Counted from the first letter of the stretch, positions 1-9,744 are shown. The stretch is 64,000 nt of DNA from Rapana venosa (GCA_028751875.1 CM054159.1:6549239-6613238), one strand, 5' to 3'. Numbers and translations: made by a program. Notes: generated by a model not told the origin, from the sequence alone.

Positions 1-1280
1 TTCCATGACACAAATGTATTTGGTTGATATGTACTAGGGTGTAAAACTTTGGAAAAACCACAATTTGACACATGTCAAATCTGTGAGATGTGCCAACTTT
101 GAAGCATCAGAGCACAGTGAAAAAGACAAGCAGAAAGCTTCTTTCAGTTTAGACAGCTTGTACTAGTTATATTAATCACACTTATTTTTTTCTAAGGTGT
201 TTGCTTGAGCGAAATGGGATAAATTCCATGTTAAAAACCTGGAGGTAATGCAATTTGCACGGCGGAAAAAAGGAGAGAATACTGACCTGCCATATGAAAA
301 ACAACCATAACTTTGAAACTATTCAATGAATTGTCTTCAAATTTTGCATGTAGTCTTAATACATTATTTTCTATATAATTAAGTGTGTTTCTTTGCTATC
401 TTTGCTACCTTTTTTGTTTTTTATTCCAAAACAAGAGCTTACGGGGATGAGTTGACCGAGTTGTCCAAACAGAAATGGAAATTTTTCCTAAACTAACCGG
501 CAGATTTCAATGAAATTTTGACACAATCTTTTATACACTGCTCTCTATCAAATTATATTACATGTTCCTGATAACCATTTCCAACTTAAAAAACAAAAAA
601 GTACTGACATCCTGTACACATTTTCTCCCCAACTTGGCTGAACTTCCTTAAATTTTTGGTTCAGGATGCTATTTTTTTCAAGTTAAGCATTGTCAAGCTC
701 TTTGGTTTTATTCTACATCTTCTGAAATAATAAAAAAGCTGTATGAAACTACAGCACACTGAGTTGTTTTGTCAATTTCCTCAGTAATTTTATTTTGTCT
801 CTCCAGCTGTCTTGCAGGCAGCAGCTGTTCTCTCAGCTTGTGATGCTTTCATTCTATTCTTCCTCTATAAAAAAAAGATTGAGGATTTTGCACATTCTGC
901 ACACTGAAATTAGCATGCTCAAATAAAAATAGCTCCATATCATGCTGTATATTTTGCCATTTGATACTTTTCATGACAGACTGATGACTACAGGAAGACA
1001 GTTTTGTTGGGGAGGGGTTCTCAAAAAGAAAAAAAAAAGTTCTCAAATAAAAAAAGTCACATTGATACTCTTTGCATACTACTCTTCTTCTTGCATGAAT
1101 TTGCCCTTGTTGTGTTAAAAAATGTTATTTAACATATTTACACATCATTTTAATTTAATTTCACTGTCTCAGTGTATGCATTTCTTCATCAATCACTATG
1201 TGATATAATGACAATTATGTGTGTGTGTGTGTTGTGGTGGTAGTGTAGTGCTGGTTTGTGTGCTCTGTGCATACATGTGT
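1..1280. other. AT-rich, CpG-poor flank without a clear gene
   Basis: High-complexity AT-rich sequence resembling intron or intergenic DNA. There is a short (TG)n at about 1,220-1,232. Apart from one weak exon-like stretch listed separately (752-848), I see no coding sequence, RNA gene or mobile element. Confidence 0.6.
752..848 (-). other. possible exon, charged helical peptide
   Basis: On the minus strand this stretch is open and reads KHHKLREQLLPARQLERQ followed by NKITEEIDKTTQCAV. It is rich in K, E, Q and L, as in a coiled coil. An upstream pyrimidine/T-rich stretch ending in TAG and a downstream GTAG are compatible with splice sites, but neither is strong. I do not recognise the protein. 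It could belong with the other minus-strand candidates at 2,115-2,221 and 2,663-2,842, or be chance. Confidence 0.2.
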
Positions 1281-1284
1281 GTGT

Positions 1285-1430
1285 GTCAAGTCAAATTTTT
1301 ATTTCCAGATGGTACATTGAATAAGCAATGCATTTTCTTTTTTTGATCAAGCCATCTATCTATGAACAAAAAACAACTTGATCAATATTATCTAACTACA
1401 TTATTACCATAACCAATAATATTAAAACTA
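1285..1430. repeat. interspersed repeat end with GTCAA-type terminus, copy 1
   Basis: Starts GTCAAGTCAAATTTTTATTT, then CAGATGGTACATTGAATAA, then an ATGCATTTT/T-run and ATCAAGCCATC. The same ordered blocks recur at 10,013-10,240 (and at 26,397-26,624). The GTCAA terminus read in reverse is TTGAC-like, typical of a LINE or SINE 3' tail, so the element probably points to the minus strand. Family not named. Confidence 0.6.
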
Positions 1431-1518
1431 ACTCAAAAGAAAAATAGAAACAGAGAAAAAAAAGAAAAAAAACCCACACACTCACAACGCACCAAAACCC
1501 AAAAAACCTCATAAACTC

Positions 1519-1522
<4 letters not shown>

Positions 1523-1555
<33 letters not shown>

Positions 1556-1612
1556 AGAGAGAGAGAGAGAGAGAGGGAGAGGAGAGAGGGAGAGAGAGAG
1601 AGAGAGAGAGAG
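1523..1612. repeat. (GA)n microsatellite
   Basis: About 90 bp of nearly pure GA with a few GGGA interruptions, directly visible. Confidence 0.95.
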
Positions 1613-2114
1613 TATATTCAGTTTGTATGAAACTGAGAGAAAGACTACAGTAAGTTGGGTATGGTGTGATGGTTTGAGTTAACACTAGATATTACTCACT
1701 GTCTTAGTGTCTACAAAGCCTGAGCGATGGATGTATAATAGATCTGCAGCATGTGATCATTAATTACTTTGTTGTGGAAAAAAAAGATGAGGTGACATAT
1801 TCATGATAATATGAAAATTGTTCTATGTTGTCTCAACAATTTTAATCACTGTGATAAACATTAATCTGTGTTGGCCAAACTGATCTGAGGATTTTTTGTT
1901 GTTGAATGTAATGAAGTGACAAGAAATTAAAAAAAAAAAAAAATTTCACACAATTAACTTGATACAAATCACAGCTTAACAAAAATGGCTTTAAAAAACA
2001 CAAACCTTTGTCAGAAGCTCATGCCAGTAAAACAAAATAAAAATTTACAAGAGGATGGAAATTCTACTTAAGTAGCTTGAATAACTGTTCAGTTTCTTTT
2101 TATTTTTTTTTTAC

Positions 2115-2221
2115 CTTGAAATTTTTATTTACTAGAGTACTAACAAGAAGAAGAAGAAAAAAAGACCCAGTAAAATCACGAAGAACTTCTCTACTGATAT
2201 TGAATTTCTTGGAGGCAACAC
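2115..2221 (-). other. possible exon
   Basis: Minus strand. The acceptor TTCCTACAG is followed by an open frame reading GVASKKFNISREVLRDFTG, then a Phe/Leu-rich stretch and NKNFK. It ends at a consensus-like donor AAG|GTAAAA. The first 19 residues look like real protein; the rest is low complexity. I do not recognise the family. It lies downstream, in the minus direction, of the start-codon candidate at 2,842 and could be its next exon. Chance occurrence is not excluded. Confidence 0.27.
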
Positions 2222-2399
2222 CTGTAGGAAGATTAAACAAAACAAAAAAACCCACTTTCATTAATTATACTTCCATCTATAAAAAACTTTTTTAAAAGAG
2301 GCTGAGAAAGTAGTTGAAAAGTTTATTGCTACTTTGAAGCAACATGAAATGAAAACTACAAGTACAATGTGTTGTCTCAACAACTGCTATAACTGTATA

Positions 2400-3300
2400 A
2401 GTCGGCTTCTGATCTGTGCTGTTGACGGGCATACATGAGCGTGACCAACTTCCGTCTCTCTCAACGATGTTTTTATTGGCAAATTTCTCTTAAATCGCGG
2501 AATCAATTCAATAACTAGCTCTCAAATCGCTAAATCAATGTTAGATATACCAATAAGTGGTATCGATTTCTCTCAGTTTCCCAGTTAAAAAAATACGATC
2601 GCTTCAAACTAAAAAGGTGTATCAGTCAAATTTGACCAGATCGTGCTCAACATGATCGAGTGTCATACAAACAAAATAAATAATAATTTTCTGAATACTA
2701 AGCAAAATGAAGTTATGGATTCGTTTAATACAGGTCTTAACTTGATATTTAACGCGTTAACTTGCCAAGTTTGTCCTGCAATTCCGTGGCGTTTAACGTA
2801 TTTGACTCGGTCGGCTTCGCTTCTTTCACTATGTTCCGCCATTTTTGTTTTTCTCACATCGTGTAAACATGGCTTGATGATACCTTCACTTTGATTGGCC
2901 GGTGATGGAACTGTACTTAACCAATCATAGAGCTTGATACACCATTAGATTCAGCAAAGACTGGCCTTTCGATCGCACCATTAATGTCTGTGTTTACTTC
3001 GCCCGATGTTTCGTATCGTGTACCGAAAGTGGGCTAACTTGAACTCGCACTTTAAACTTCGATTTTAATTGATTTAAGCTTTTCGGATCTACTAAAAAAT
3101 TATATCGAATTAAAGCTGGAAATATGCTCTTCTATTCTGACCTATTTTTAAGTTGATGCAGTGCAATGAGCACATCGTACATAGCGATTTTCTATCCATA
3201 CCGATTCACTCGCTCGGCTAATGGCGGCTAGCGTACGTCGGCGCTTCGATTTTTGTGAAAAGAGTGGTGTATTTGGAATTGTTTTGTTGTCACACACCAT
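2400..3300. promoter_or_regulatory. CpG-retaining, promoter-like patch with two YY1-type motifs
   Basis: CpG dinucleotides are frequent here (for example around 2,590-2,640, 2,760-2,830 and 3,000-3,260) but scarce in the flanks. Two YY1-type motifs are visible: CCGCCATTTTTG near 2,838 and AATGGCGGC near 3,218. In animals this motif often marks transcription and translation starts. The minus-strand ATG candidate at 2,842 overlaps the first motif. This is a likely promoter by composition and motif only; no start site can be proved. Confidence 0.4.
2663..2842 (-). CDS. possible first coding exon of an unidentified gene
   Basis: The minus-strand ATG lies in a good context (AAAAATGGCGGAA) and overlaps a YY1-type motif. 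It opens MAEHSERSEADRVKYVKR and continues HGIAGQTWQVNALN before the frame ends at 2,663. The first ~30 residues are hydrophilic and credible; the end (FCLVFRKLLFILFV) looks like read-through into an intron. Possible donors lie around GGCAA|GTTAAC, so the real exon may be shorter. An in-frame ATG five codons upstream (2,857) is less likely to be the start. Function unknown. Confidence 0.3.
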   Translation of the reverse strand: MAEHSERSEADRVKYVKRHGIAGQTWQVNALNIKLRPVLNESITSFCLVFRKLLFILFV

Positions 3301-3475
3301 GGCATACAAACACAAACGAACAACTCAGAGCACATAAGTAAACATCAATGTTTATTGTTTCATCATTTTTATCCCAATTATTTAGATATTCCCAAGATCT
3401 GGCCTGTCAAAAACATGCATTTGCCCCCCTCAGTGATACTTTTCCCGCAGGCTGAAAGAAGGGCTGCCGGTACCG

Positions 3476-3505
3476 TTGTGTGTGTGTGTGTGTGTGTGTG
3501 TGTGG

Positions 3506-3536
<31 letters not shown>

Positions 3537-3705
3537 GTGTGTGTGTGTGTGTGTGTGTGAGTGTGTGTGTGTGTGTGATGCAAGTGTGTTGTGTGTATAT
3601 GTGTGTGAGTGTGTTGTGTGGTGTGTGGTGTGTGTTGTGTGTGTGTGCAAGTGTGGTGTGTGTGTGAGTGCAAGTGTGTGTGTGTGTCTGTGTGAGAGAG
3701 AGAGA
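3476..3705. repeat. (TG)n microsatellite with GA end
   Basis: Interrupted TG array of roughly 220 bp ending in GAGAGAGA. Long open frames on both strands (Cys/Val or His/Thr) are products of the repeat, not genes. Confidence 0.95.
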
Positions 3706-3797
3706 GGAAGAAGGGAAAAGATGGACTGAGATTTTTTATAGGAGCCACACAGCTGGCAGAAGCCAAACACAATCTAACTCAGCTTGTGACACTTTAC

Positions 3798-3880
3798 CTT
3801 TTCTAGGTCTCCTTGAGTTTCATTCAGGCCCTGGATGATGGTATCACGGAAGGAAGTAGGGTCGTACTTTTCCTTTTCAT
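3798..3880 (-). CDS. BZW: exon of eIF5-mimic protein (BZW1/BZW2, 5MP)
   Basis: An 83-nt minus-strand exon with textbook borders: acceptor ATCATTTCAG and donor GAAAAG|GTAAAGTG. It encodes [13 protein letters not shown] then [14 protein letters not shown], preceded by the last two bases of an Asp codon. This matches the conserved N-terminal segment of BZW1/BZW2, whose human form has RDEKERFDPTQFQDCI at this place, just after the short basic N-terminus. The family (5MP, Drosophila krasavietz) has an N-terminal MIF4G-like part and a C-terminal W2 HEAT domain that binds eIF2 and eIF3 and restrains initiation at poor start codons. The first exon and the next one (LDYRRY...FDILVAGG in relatives) are not visible in the window, so this is an isolated exon: part of a gene with long introns, or a fragment. 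BZW1 versus BZW2 cannot be decided; many invertebrates have a single gene. Confidence 0.8.
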
Positions 3881-4324
3881 CTGAAATGATACAAATACCA
3901 TCAACTGCAACTCATCACAGTTCTAGCAAAACAGCAAAAATCATCAAGTGAAATATGTTTAGCTATCCTTAGATTTCATGGCTGACTCCTTCAATTAATC
4001 AACTCCCTGAGGAGTCATTGGCAGTGGAGTTTCACTCTGAAACTTTCATGCAAAAGCCTTGTGCACTGGCGGAGCCTGTCCAGGTAAAAATTGCATGCTA
4101 GGAATGTTAAGTCAGCACCCATGTCACTGGCCATATCTGGCATGTCTTCCACAAAATTGGATTCAATCTTTATTTAACATGTACACACAATAATGTGAAT
4201 GAATTAATTTATTTGCATCCATAGAATTTTGGTTTGTGGTCTTTATGACATTTATGAAGTTCTTGGGAAAAGGAGTCAGAACCTAACACAAATTTCATAA
4301 GAACAAATCCCTTAAAACATACAT
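3881..4324. other. non-coding sequence before the duplication
   Basis: Ordinary AT-rich sequence, presumably intron of the minus-strand BZW exon. No repeat or gene recognised. It ends at the left boundary of the 16.4-kb duplicated unit. Confidence 0.5.
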
Positions 4325-4414
4325 CTTGAGAACACACAGAACGATAACGCCTCCATCCCCATACCAATAAATTATAGGCCTACTGACATAAAAAACACGA
4401 AACAAACAAAACCA

Positions 4415-4465
4415 CCCCCCCCCCCCCCCCCCCCCCCCCACCCCCCCCCCCCCCACCCCCCCCCC
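4415..4465. repeat. poly-C tract C25-A-C14-A-C10
   Basis: Direct count: 25 C, A, 14 C, A, 10 C. The identical run lengths appear at 20,799-20,849 in copy 2. It may form i-motif/G-quadruplex structures; it is also a place where long-read consensus normally errs. Confidence 0.95.
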
Positions 4466-4489
4466 TCAAGGATCGGACCTCAAAAGCTC

Positions 4490-4572
4490 TCTTTCGGGAT
4501 CCTTGGACGTAAAAAGCACATAAGTGTTTATTCACAATCCTCGAAATAACTGAATTTGTCATTGTCATTGTC
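4490..4572 (+). mobile_element. SINE family B, 3' tail
   Basis: Contains the family B 3' module: GTAAAAAGCACATAAGTG, TTATTCACAATCCTCGAAATA, then TTGTCATTGTCATTGTC. The same ordered blocks occur in both orientations at about ten other places in the window; the body and head are missing here. Confidence 0.8.
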
Positions 4573-4699
4573 TACTACTTCGAACACCACAGCGCACATA
4601 ACACAAAACGCACCATCTTTACCGATAGGGAGGCCACTAAGTCTCACCGCAGGCGTGCATCTGGTGTAGATGATGACCAGTGACTGCCTTGAACGTTAC

Positions 4700-4870
4700 C
4701 TGCTGGATCTGATGGTAGGTTGATGTAGGTGATCGTTGATGCATTCCACTTCCGGTGTGGCCAGGTCGTCACGCACGTCACCAGATGACCGGGTACTCTC
4801 TGTTCCAGTCCTCCAGGGCATTCGAATGGTACCCGTCACCAATTGTGGGCCTCTTGCACTTTGGTGAACC
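4700..4870 (-). other. possible internal exon in duplicated unit
   Basis: A 171-nt minus-strand open stretch between an acceptor (TTCCATTCTCCAG) and a donor (AGCAG|GTAACG). It reads VHQSARGPQLVTGTIRMPW, then RTGTESTRSSGDVRDDLA, then TPEVECINDHLHQPTIRSS. GC content is higher than its surroundings. I do not recognise the product. It could be an exon, or part of a repeat with chance openness. An identical copy lies at 21,084-21,254. Confidence 0.27.
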
Positions 4871-4915
4871 CTGGAGAATGGAATTGAATTGAAAGACAGG
4901 TAGTGTGTGTGTGTG

Positions 4916-4916
4916 T

Positions 4917-4947
<31 letters not shown>

Positions 4948-5145
4948 TTTATATGAGGACTAATGGAATAAGCACTCATGTGCTTTTTTTACATCCCAGT
5001 CCCGTGGTTTTGTAACTTTTTTCATCTGTTCCAGGGCCGCACAATGGCCTACTCTTTCGAAATGCGAACAGGATTTAAGGCGTGCACGCAAGATAATCAG
5101 CATGCGTTTGCACCGGGGCCCTTCGGTTTACCCTCTCATCCGAAG
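4916..5145 (-). mobile_element. SINE family B, 3' half, minus strand
   Basis: After a TTTA array, the sequence is the reverse complement of the family B 3' half: GAGGACTAATGGAATAAGC, ACTCATGTGC, TTACATCCCAGTCCCGTGG, TTTTGTAAC, CATCTGTTCC, then CACAATGGCC and the GGGGCCCTTCGG block. It stops at a (CT)n tract near 5,145, so the tRNA-like head is absent. Confidence 0.8.
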
Positions 5146-5299
5146 TCTCTCTCTCTCTCTCTCTCTCCTACTCTCTCTCTCTCTCCTCTCTCTCCTCTCT
5201 CCTTTCTCATCTATCGTCTCTTGTCTTCATAAGAACTATTTCCCCAAACGCATTAAAACTTGCTAGGTGATTCCGATCACAAGTTGGAGGTGACACTTC

Positions 5300-6536
5300 T
5301 GATCCTAAATTATAGGCCCAAACTCTATTTTATTACCTTTCAAAACCCTTGGAAAAAAACATATAAGAATAAACAACATAGTCATCATATAATATTAACA
5401 ATTACTTCACCCAAATCAGTCTGGATTTAGAAAAAATCACTCGTGCCATACGGCACTAACTGTCTTGAGACAAATGGCTCACTGTCAAAACCCATAATGA
5501 CAATAATTTATGTGGATATTATTTGTAGATTCCACAAATAAGCTTTTGATACAATTGACCGAAGAACACTCTCATTATAAGCTAGACTAATATAATATCT
5601 CTACAAATACTCTTGACACTTCTTGCTTTTTATCTTTACAAACATTGCGCAACAATGTGTTACATATGCTACGTCCAATCCACACTAAAACCCATTAATT
5701 AGGAGCTACCACAGGGATCCATCTTAGGGACCAATTCTCTTCTTCATTATACATAAATGACCTTCCTCTTCCATATTCTAAATCTAATGCGAACTTTTTG
5801 CGCTGACGACACAACCCTACATACAAAGCCATATGACATTAACTCTCTGCAAGACATAGCAAAATAAAAAAAAAACCCCCAAAAAAAAAAAAAAAAAAAA
5901 AAAAAAATTAGCACTGAGATCTTGCTTCAAATGGGGACTGACTAAATCACATGTCTATACACCCAAAAAACTCAAAATGCATTGATTATCATACCAGACA
6001 AAAGCGACAAAATTTATTAATAAATTTTCTCCAATCCTTATTGAAAGGAAACAATAGAAACAGAGCCTCTCACCTCAAGAAGTTCTAGGCAGTAAACAAT
6101 GGATTGAAAAAAAAAAAATCTCAGCTCAACACTGTACATTCACATCTCCCAGTCTGTCAATTTACATGTCTCAAAGAGTTATACCAAACTGACTAAAATC
6201 AAACATTTTCTTGAATTTCATTCAAGAAAACTATTCTTTTCAAGGCTTACATACAATCCTCAATAGATTATGCTTCAACCGTGGGATTCTGCTAGTGCAA
6301 AACACTATGAAACCAATATTTTAAAGTTGTATAACCGTGGACTCTTTAAATGTTCTTCTGAAGAAGACTACGCTTCCTAGAAGTGGATTATACTCAAGTT
6401 AAATATTCTTCCCCCTACACAAACGACTAGAATTAACAAAGGCATCATGCCAAACCAACTTAATTTCATCTCCAACCAAGGCCGATTGTCGGTCTTCCCA
6501 CAAGTTGGAAAGTCACTTTGGAATGCCCTACTCTAA
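5300..6536 (+). pseudogene. decayed LINE reverse transcriptase (CR1/jockey-like), copy 1
   Basis: RT signatures occur in order but in shifting frames: QSGFRKNHSCHTALTVL at about 5,420-5,470; an AFDTIDRRTL motif at about 5,543-5,572 after an in-frame stop; LPQGSILG at 5,706-5,729; YINDLPLPYSKSN from 5,750; ADDTTLHTKPYDINSLQ from 5,802. The C-terminal end typical of these ORFs, RLSVFPQVGKSLWNAL, stops at 6,536. Intact elements encode an endonuclease-RT for target-primed retrotransposition. Here there are at least two frameshifts and several stops, plus an A/C run at 5,870-5,907. The N-terminal endonuclease is not recognisable. The order of motifs makes RT certain; the clade is tentative. Confidence 0.85.
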
Positions 6537-6545
6537 GAACAGCAC

Positions 6546-6766
6546 CTCACTTCCTGGAAAGTAAGTGGAAGTGGCGACCAGCCACAGTCGTTTATTCCGA
6601 CTGAAACGCCAGTCCAGCAACAACAGCACATGGTGCAACAGCCACTCCTGCCATCTCCCACAGCTACGCAGGAAGCCTCCCAGTCAGATGACAGTAGACA
6701 GGAGAGGCAGAGGAGAGGAGAAAGCACAGACAGAGGCAAAAGAAACAGGAGGTCAAGTGAAAAAGG
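6546..6766 (+). other. possible exon or LINE 3' flank, Gln/Ser/Arg-rich frame
   Basis: Open frame reading SGDQPQSFIPTETPVQQQQ, then LLPSPTATQEASQSDD, then an Arg/Glu-rich end RQERQRRGESTDRGKRNRR. It is followed by AAAAAG|GTGTAA, a possible donor. It looks like a disordered protein segment, but it begins just after the LINE stop codon and another frame (LRTAPHFLESKWKWRP) could be the LINE's own C-terminus. Unrecognised. Confidence 0.2.
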
Positions 6767-7132
6767 TGTAATGCCACAAGAACATTCACAGGTTTATTTG
6801 TGCCTACACTCCTACAAAGCTGTGCATGTGTTACACACTGACACACCCCCTTCTGCACAGCAACACACAGCCACCAAAATGTGCACGTGAAATCCGTCAA
6901 TCACCAAGTGCTGTCAAGAGTCGGAAGACACAAAAAGCATGCTGACGTGCACTGTGACATTGACCTTGCTCCTGGGTTTACAGCGGAACATTGGACATGT
7001 GACAATCCTTTGCGAAAGTCAGTGGTAGTTGGAACCAGTGCCGACGTCATCAGGGACTATGTAGACTGAACTGATGATAGATTCTTGCAGTGAATGCTTT
7101 AGGGACACGCATAGCGACAAGACTTTCGTAAG
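6767..7132 (+). other. unassigned sequence with short open frame
   Basis: High-complexity, moderate GC. One plus frame (6,881-7,069) reads HCDIDLAPGFTAEHWTCDN and VVVGTSADVIRDYVD before a stop. Near 7,090 there is an acceptor-like TTCTTGCAG. I recognise no family. Confidence 0.25.
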
Positions 7133-7408
7133 GTGTTCAGTAGTAAACGGCATCCAGACCGTTTGTTTGTGAAACTGATGATCTTGTTTTGTCGTTTTCA
7201 ATGGGAAATGCTGGATCACACCACCCCAGACATTTGTTTTCGAGTTCGTGAAGAAGGACACCAGGCTGATGACCAATGGGAATCTTTGTTTATCACAAGC
7301 TGCCGCTATGGCTTCCCTGTTGAGGGAGAAACTGAAAAATCGAATCAGTGCCGGATTGATGTTGTAGCATGTAAATACGTGGACGCAGTTCGATTCATGC
7401 TTGCATAA
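7133..7408 (+). other. possible terminal exon, unknown product
   Basis: Plus-strand open frame ending in TAA at 7,408 just before a TG array. It reads WEMLDHTTPDICFRVREE, then HQADDQWESLFITSC, then DVVACKYVDAVRFMLA. Composition is balanced and protein-like with several Cys. Another frame is also open for about 70 codons, which weakens the case. Function unknown; duplicated at 23,517-23,792. Confidence 0.3.
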
Positions 7409-7830
7409 CCAGTGTGGTGTGGTGTGTGTGAGTGTGTGTTGCGTGTGTGTGTGTGTGAGCGCGCGCACGCGCCGAGCGCGTTACCTGTGAGTACGTACGT
7501 GCGCCGTGCGTGCGCAGCGTATACGTGTGTGTATGTATGACGTGCGAGTGTATCTGTTGTGTGTGTGCGCGCGTACTGTGTCGTGTGTTTGAATATGTGA
7601 TATGCTTGTGTGTATAGGTATGTGTGTGTATGAAGAGTGTGTGTGAGTGTGGCGTGTTTGTGTGTGTCGTGTGTATGATATGCGTTGGTGTGTGCTTGCA
7701 GCGTGTCTCGTGTGTACGTTGTAGTGTTTGTGAACGGAGCGAGAGAGAAGAGAGAAGAGAGATGAGAGAGAGAGAGGAGATGAGAGTGAGATTGTATTCT
7801 CCGGAGAGAGAGAGAGAGACGGAACAGCTG
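7409..7830. repeat. TG / CG / GA compound microsatellite
   Basis: TG array, a GCGCGCGCACGCGCC-rich centre (about 7,458-7,520), further TGTG with TATG, then GA repeats to 7,825. Alternating purine-pyrimidine with CG steps is Z-DNA-prone. The His/Thr-rich 166-residue frame across it is a repeat product. Confidence 0.9.
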
Positions 7831-8187
7831 TAGGCTACATGCCACCTAGATTGTCAGGTTCTGTCACGTTGTTGCCGTGTAAAATTGCACATGCCCATGA
7901 AAAAAGGAAGAGAGACATTGTGACCTTGTACTCTTGACGCAGGCAGTTTGATGTAAGATTGTTGATTTTGAATTTGGTCTGTTTGGTGGAAACTTCTCCA
8001 CGCTTGACAATTCCTTATGACAAAAAGCTAAATGAATCTTACCCATAACCATGTTATGGAATCGCCCCATGACATGATGACAAATTTGGGCTGAATTTGT
8101 TAGTGTTTCTCGGTATTGTATTATGTATTTTGTGCCCTCAGCCCCCTCCCACTGTCCCCTGTGAATGGGCATCTTTGCCTTATCACA
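7831..8187. other. non-coding, nothing recognised
   Basis: High-complexity sequence with no credible gene. It ends where a GTCATT-type SINE terminus begins. Confidence 0.5.
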
Positions 8188-8330
8188 TTAACCTTTGTCA
8201 TTGTCATTGTCATTCTATTCTCTCTCTCTCTCTCTCTCTCATCTATCTATCTCTTCTCTCTCCTCTCTTCTCTCTCTCTCTCTCTCTCTCTTCTCTTTCT
8301 CTCTCTCTCTCTCCATTTCCCCTTGTTTTT
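8188..8330. repeat. GTCATT tail followed by (CT)n
   Basis: TTTGTCATTGTCATTGTCATT runs directly into a CT array with ATCT interruptions. This is the family B SINE terminus fused to a pyrimidine microsatellite. Confidence 0.85.
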
Positions 8331-8384
8331 TTTGTTAGAGACTGTATAAGGTATTGGGGTTTTATTTTTAAGATGTAATCCCTA

Positions 8385-8473
8385 CGGGCTGGGACTCTGG
8401 ATGTCAAAAAAGCACATGTGTGGCTTATTCATTATCCTCGAAGAATAAAAGAATTGTCATTGTCATTGTCATT
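8385..8473 (+). mobile_element. SINE family B, 3' tail
   Basis: GGACTCTGGATGTC, AAAAAGCACATGTGTGG, CTTATTCATTATCCTCGAAG, AATAAAAGAATTGTCATTG and two further GTCATT units. Only the tail is present. Confidence 0.85.
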
Positions 8474-8699
8474 TGTCTCTCTCTGTGTTTAAGTTGTGAG
8501 TGTTTTAATCTGTGATATCCTATTGTGTTCATTGAATATTATGACTTCTAAAATGATTTTTCCACTATCCTACTTCATTTATAATGATCTCTAGGACGAG
8601 CTTAACTTGTACAATGTTAAATCACAGTGATTTCTAATGGTGTAGTGTTGATGAATGAAAAAACTATATTCAATGCTCATATGGATTTAAAATGCACTG

Positions 8700-8718
8700 C
8701 GCTCTCTCTTCTCTCTTC

Positions 8719-8766
<48 letters not shown>

Positions 8767-8852
8767 CTCTCTCTCTCTCTCTCTCTTCTCTCTCCTCACT
8801 ATCTCTCTTCTCTCTCTTCTCCCTCTCTCTCTCTCTATCTCTCTCTCTCCTT
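8700..8852. repeat. (CT)n microsatellite
   Basis: About 150 bp of CT with TTCT and ATCT interruptions; no gene. Confidence 0.95.
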
Positions 8853-9118
8853 TTTATTATTTTCTGATAGATTTAATCGTCGTATTACAATTAGTATCCC
8901 GTTGAATGCTTTATTCAGATTTAATATTTCAGTTCTCTTACTACCCTAAATTGAAGTATTTGAGATTAGTGACTGTTGTTATTAGTTTTGATATCTTGTT
9001 TGAGTCCGTACCAATTATGTATAGCTAATTCCAAATGAGATGTCCTTCTCTATGAAACTATACAGATATTCATAAAGATTTTTGTTTATTGCTACCATTG
9101 ATGGCTGGTAGTGAGTGC

Positions 9119-9260
9119 AGCAGCGCGCGCGCGCGCGCGGCGCGTGTGTGTGGTTGTGTGTGGATTTTGTGTTTGTGTGGTGTTGCGTCGTGTTGCGTGC
9201 GTGTCGTGTTGTGTGTGTGTGTGTGTGTTGTGTGTGTGTGTGTATGTGTGTACGTGTTGA
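9119..9260. repeat. (CG)n-(TG)n compound repeat
   Basis: GCGCGCGCGCGCGCGCGGCG followed by interrupted TG to about 9,258; Z-DNA-prone. Confidence 0.9.
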
Positions 9261-9744
9261 CATGGGGATGCAAATTGCTTCTACAATTTTGTTTTCATGT
9301 AGTTTTTCTATTGCTGTTGACTCCCATATTAAAAGCACAAAGAAACTTTTGACGTTTCTTTCTGTTAAGCCTAAATGAAAACTATTTACGTGGTTTGTTT
9401 CCTTTATTTTTTAATAGAGGTTTTCGCTTTGTTTGGTTCTGTTTTGGTTTGGGTTTGGGGTTGTAGTTGCTTTTTTGAGGGGGTCTATTCGGTTTGTCCT
9501 CTCCCCTTGTTGTCTGCGTTTTTGTTTTTGCATCTTGGTTTATTGCTATTTATTTCGGTTGTTTCTGTGTTTCTGTTTTTTTTTTGCTTTCTTTATTACT
9601 TGTTGCTACTTTTTTTCTTCTTTTTTTCTCTCTCATCGCGTGTTTTTGTGGGGATTTTGTGTAGATATTTTTCCGTAAGCTGTGTAAGTGTTTGTATTGC
9701 TACTGGGCCTTTATTTTATTTTATTATCATATAAATCCTTTAAT
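9261..9744. other. T-rich non-coding sequence
   Basis: T/G-skewed sequence with many TTT and GGTTT blocks. The Phe/Leu/Cys-rich open frames across it follow from composition. No gene or element recognised. Confidence 0.5.

Noticed and set aside
3407..3772. His/Thr-rich 120-130-residue frames
   Set aside because: Complement of the TG microsatellite.
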